Below are positions 63,945 to 64,000 of a DNA stretch of 64,000 nucleotides, in pieces. The stretch covers positions 124,001 to 188,000 of the forward strand of contig NZ_JARZHF010000003.1 of the NCBI RefSeq assembly GCF_029891575.1, in the 5' to 3' direction. Position 1 is the first letter of the stretch. Every line of letters begins with the position of its first letter. The notes under the pieces were generated by a model, which made no database searches, was not told where the DNA came from, and saw nothing but the letters and a program-made list of their open reading frames with translations. A program made the position numbers and the translations under genes. The stretch is from Salipaludibacillus daqingensis. Lineage in GTDB: Bacteria; Bacillota; Bacilli; Bacillales; Salisediminibacteriaceae.

Positions 63945-64000
63945 CTACTGTTGAGTAGAACTTCCAACTCCTAGTGACAATTGAAACAAAGCTTTTTCTC
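63945..64000 (-). CDS. 3' end of an unidentified gene
   Basis: The frame is open from the right edge to TAG at 63945 and ends in FQLSLGVGSSTQQ, 20 bp before a strong terminator. The sequence is reminiscent of a membrane segment of a secondary transporter, but 18 residues are too few to assign. Confidence 0.4.
   Translation of the reverse strand, partial: EKALFQLSLGVGSSTQQ

Overview
The window reads as a chromosomal segment of a low-GC, spore-forming, flagellated member of the Bacillaceae. The reasons are gene order and content: the blocks trxB-yvcD-his, yvoF-ppaX-yvoD-lgt-hprK-yvlD-yvlC-yvlB, uvrAB, minJ-ctpB, ftsEX-cccB-yvjA-prfB-secA and hpf with the fliD/fliS/fliT/flaG cluster follow the Bacillus subtilis arrangement closely, and a YyaC-type spore protein is present. 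Exported and surface domains (FtsX loop, CtpB, FliD copies, cytochrome c lipoprotein, YusW-like lipoprotein, amidohydrolase) are rich in Asp and Glu, which suggests an alkaliphilic or halotolerant relative rather than B. subtilis itself; that is inference.

Layout. 1-4.3 kb: 3' truncated trxB, TPR protein YvcD, then a rightward ICMT-family methyltransferase and a CrtN/CrtP-type carotenoid desaturase/oxygenase. 4.4-10.9 kb: complete leftward hisZGDBHAFI operon with a terminator. 11.2-17.6 kb: leftward yvoF, ppaX, yvoD, lgt, hprK and yvlB-yvlC-yvlD. 17.7-19.0 kb: a NERD-domain gene flanked on both sides by copies of a 21-bp minisatellite. 19.1-24.3 kb: uvrBA with a LexA-type box at its promoter. 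24.4-37.1 kb: leftward minJ, ctpB, a coiled-coil M23 endopeptidase, ftsX, ftsE, cccB, a YitT protein, prfB (with its +1 frameshift) and secA. 37.5-40.9 kb: rightward glcT-ptsG, with a promoter, a candidate cre and a ribonucleic antiterminator/terminator. 40.9-41.2 kb: five 53-bp tandem repeats. 41.3-48.9 kb: hpf with overlapping sigma-B/sigma-H-like promoters, cspB, an SSB paralogue, manA, a GH13 cyclomaltodextrinase and a CE7 acetyl esterase. 48.5-55.1 kb: flagellar cap and chaperone region with two fliD paralogues, fliT, flaG, fliS and four sigma-D-like promoters. 55.3-64 kb: yyaC, an amidohydrolase fused to a propeller-like domain, an AEC transporter, small secreted proteins, DUF2243, an SDR and a TetR regulator.

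How the genes work together: histidine synthesis forms one translationally coupled unit. HprK and GlcT/PtsG link sugar uptake to carbon catabolite control. FtsEX sits beside a secreted coiled-coil murein hydrolase that is a natural partner. Flagellar late genes are split into separately promoted, separately terminated transcripts instead of one operon.

The most unusual signals are the 21-bp arrays shared between the NERD locus and the gap between the two fliD genes, the 53-bp array with compensatory stem changes downstream of ptsG, FliS and FliT tails that carry NPY motifs like the FliS N terminus, a terminator-like hairpin between a sigma-D promoter and fliD2, and an amidohydrolase that lacks the usual HxH metal motif. 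No rRNA, tRNA, CRISPR array, phage or insertion sequence was seen.
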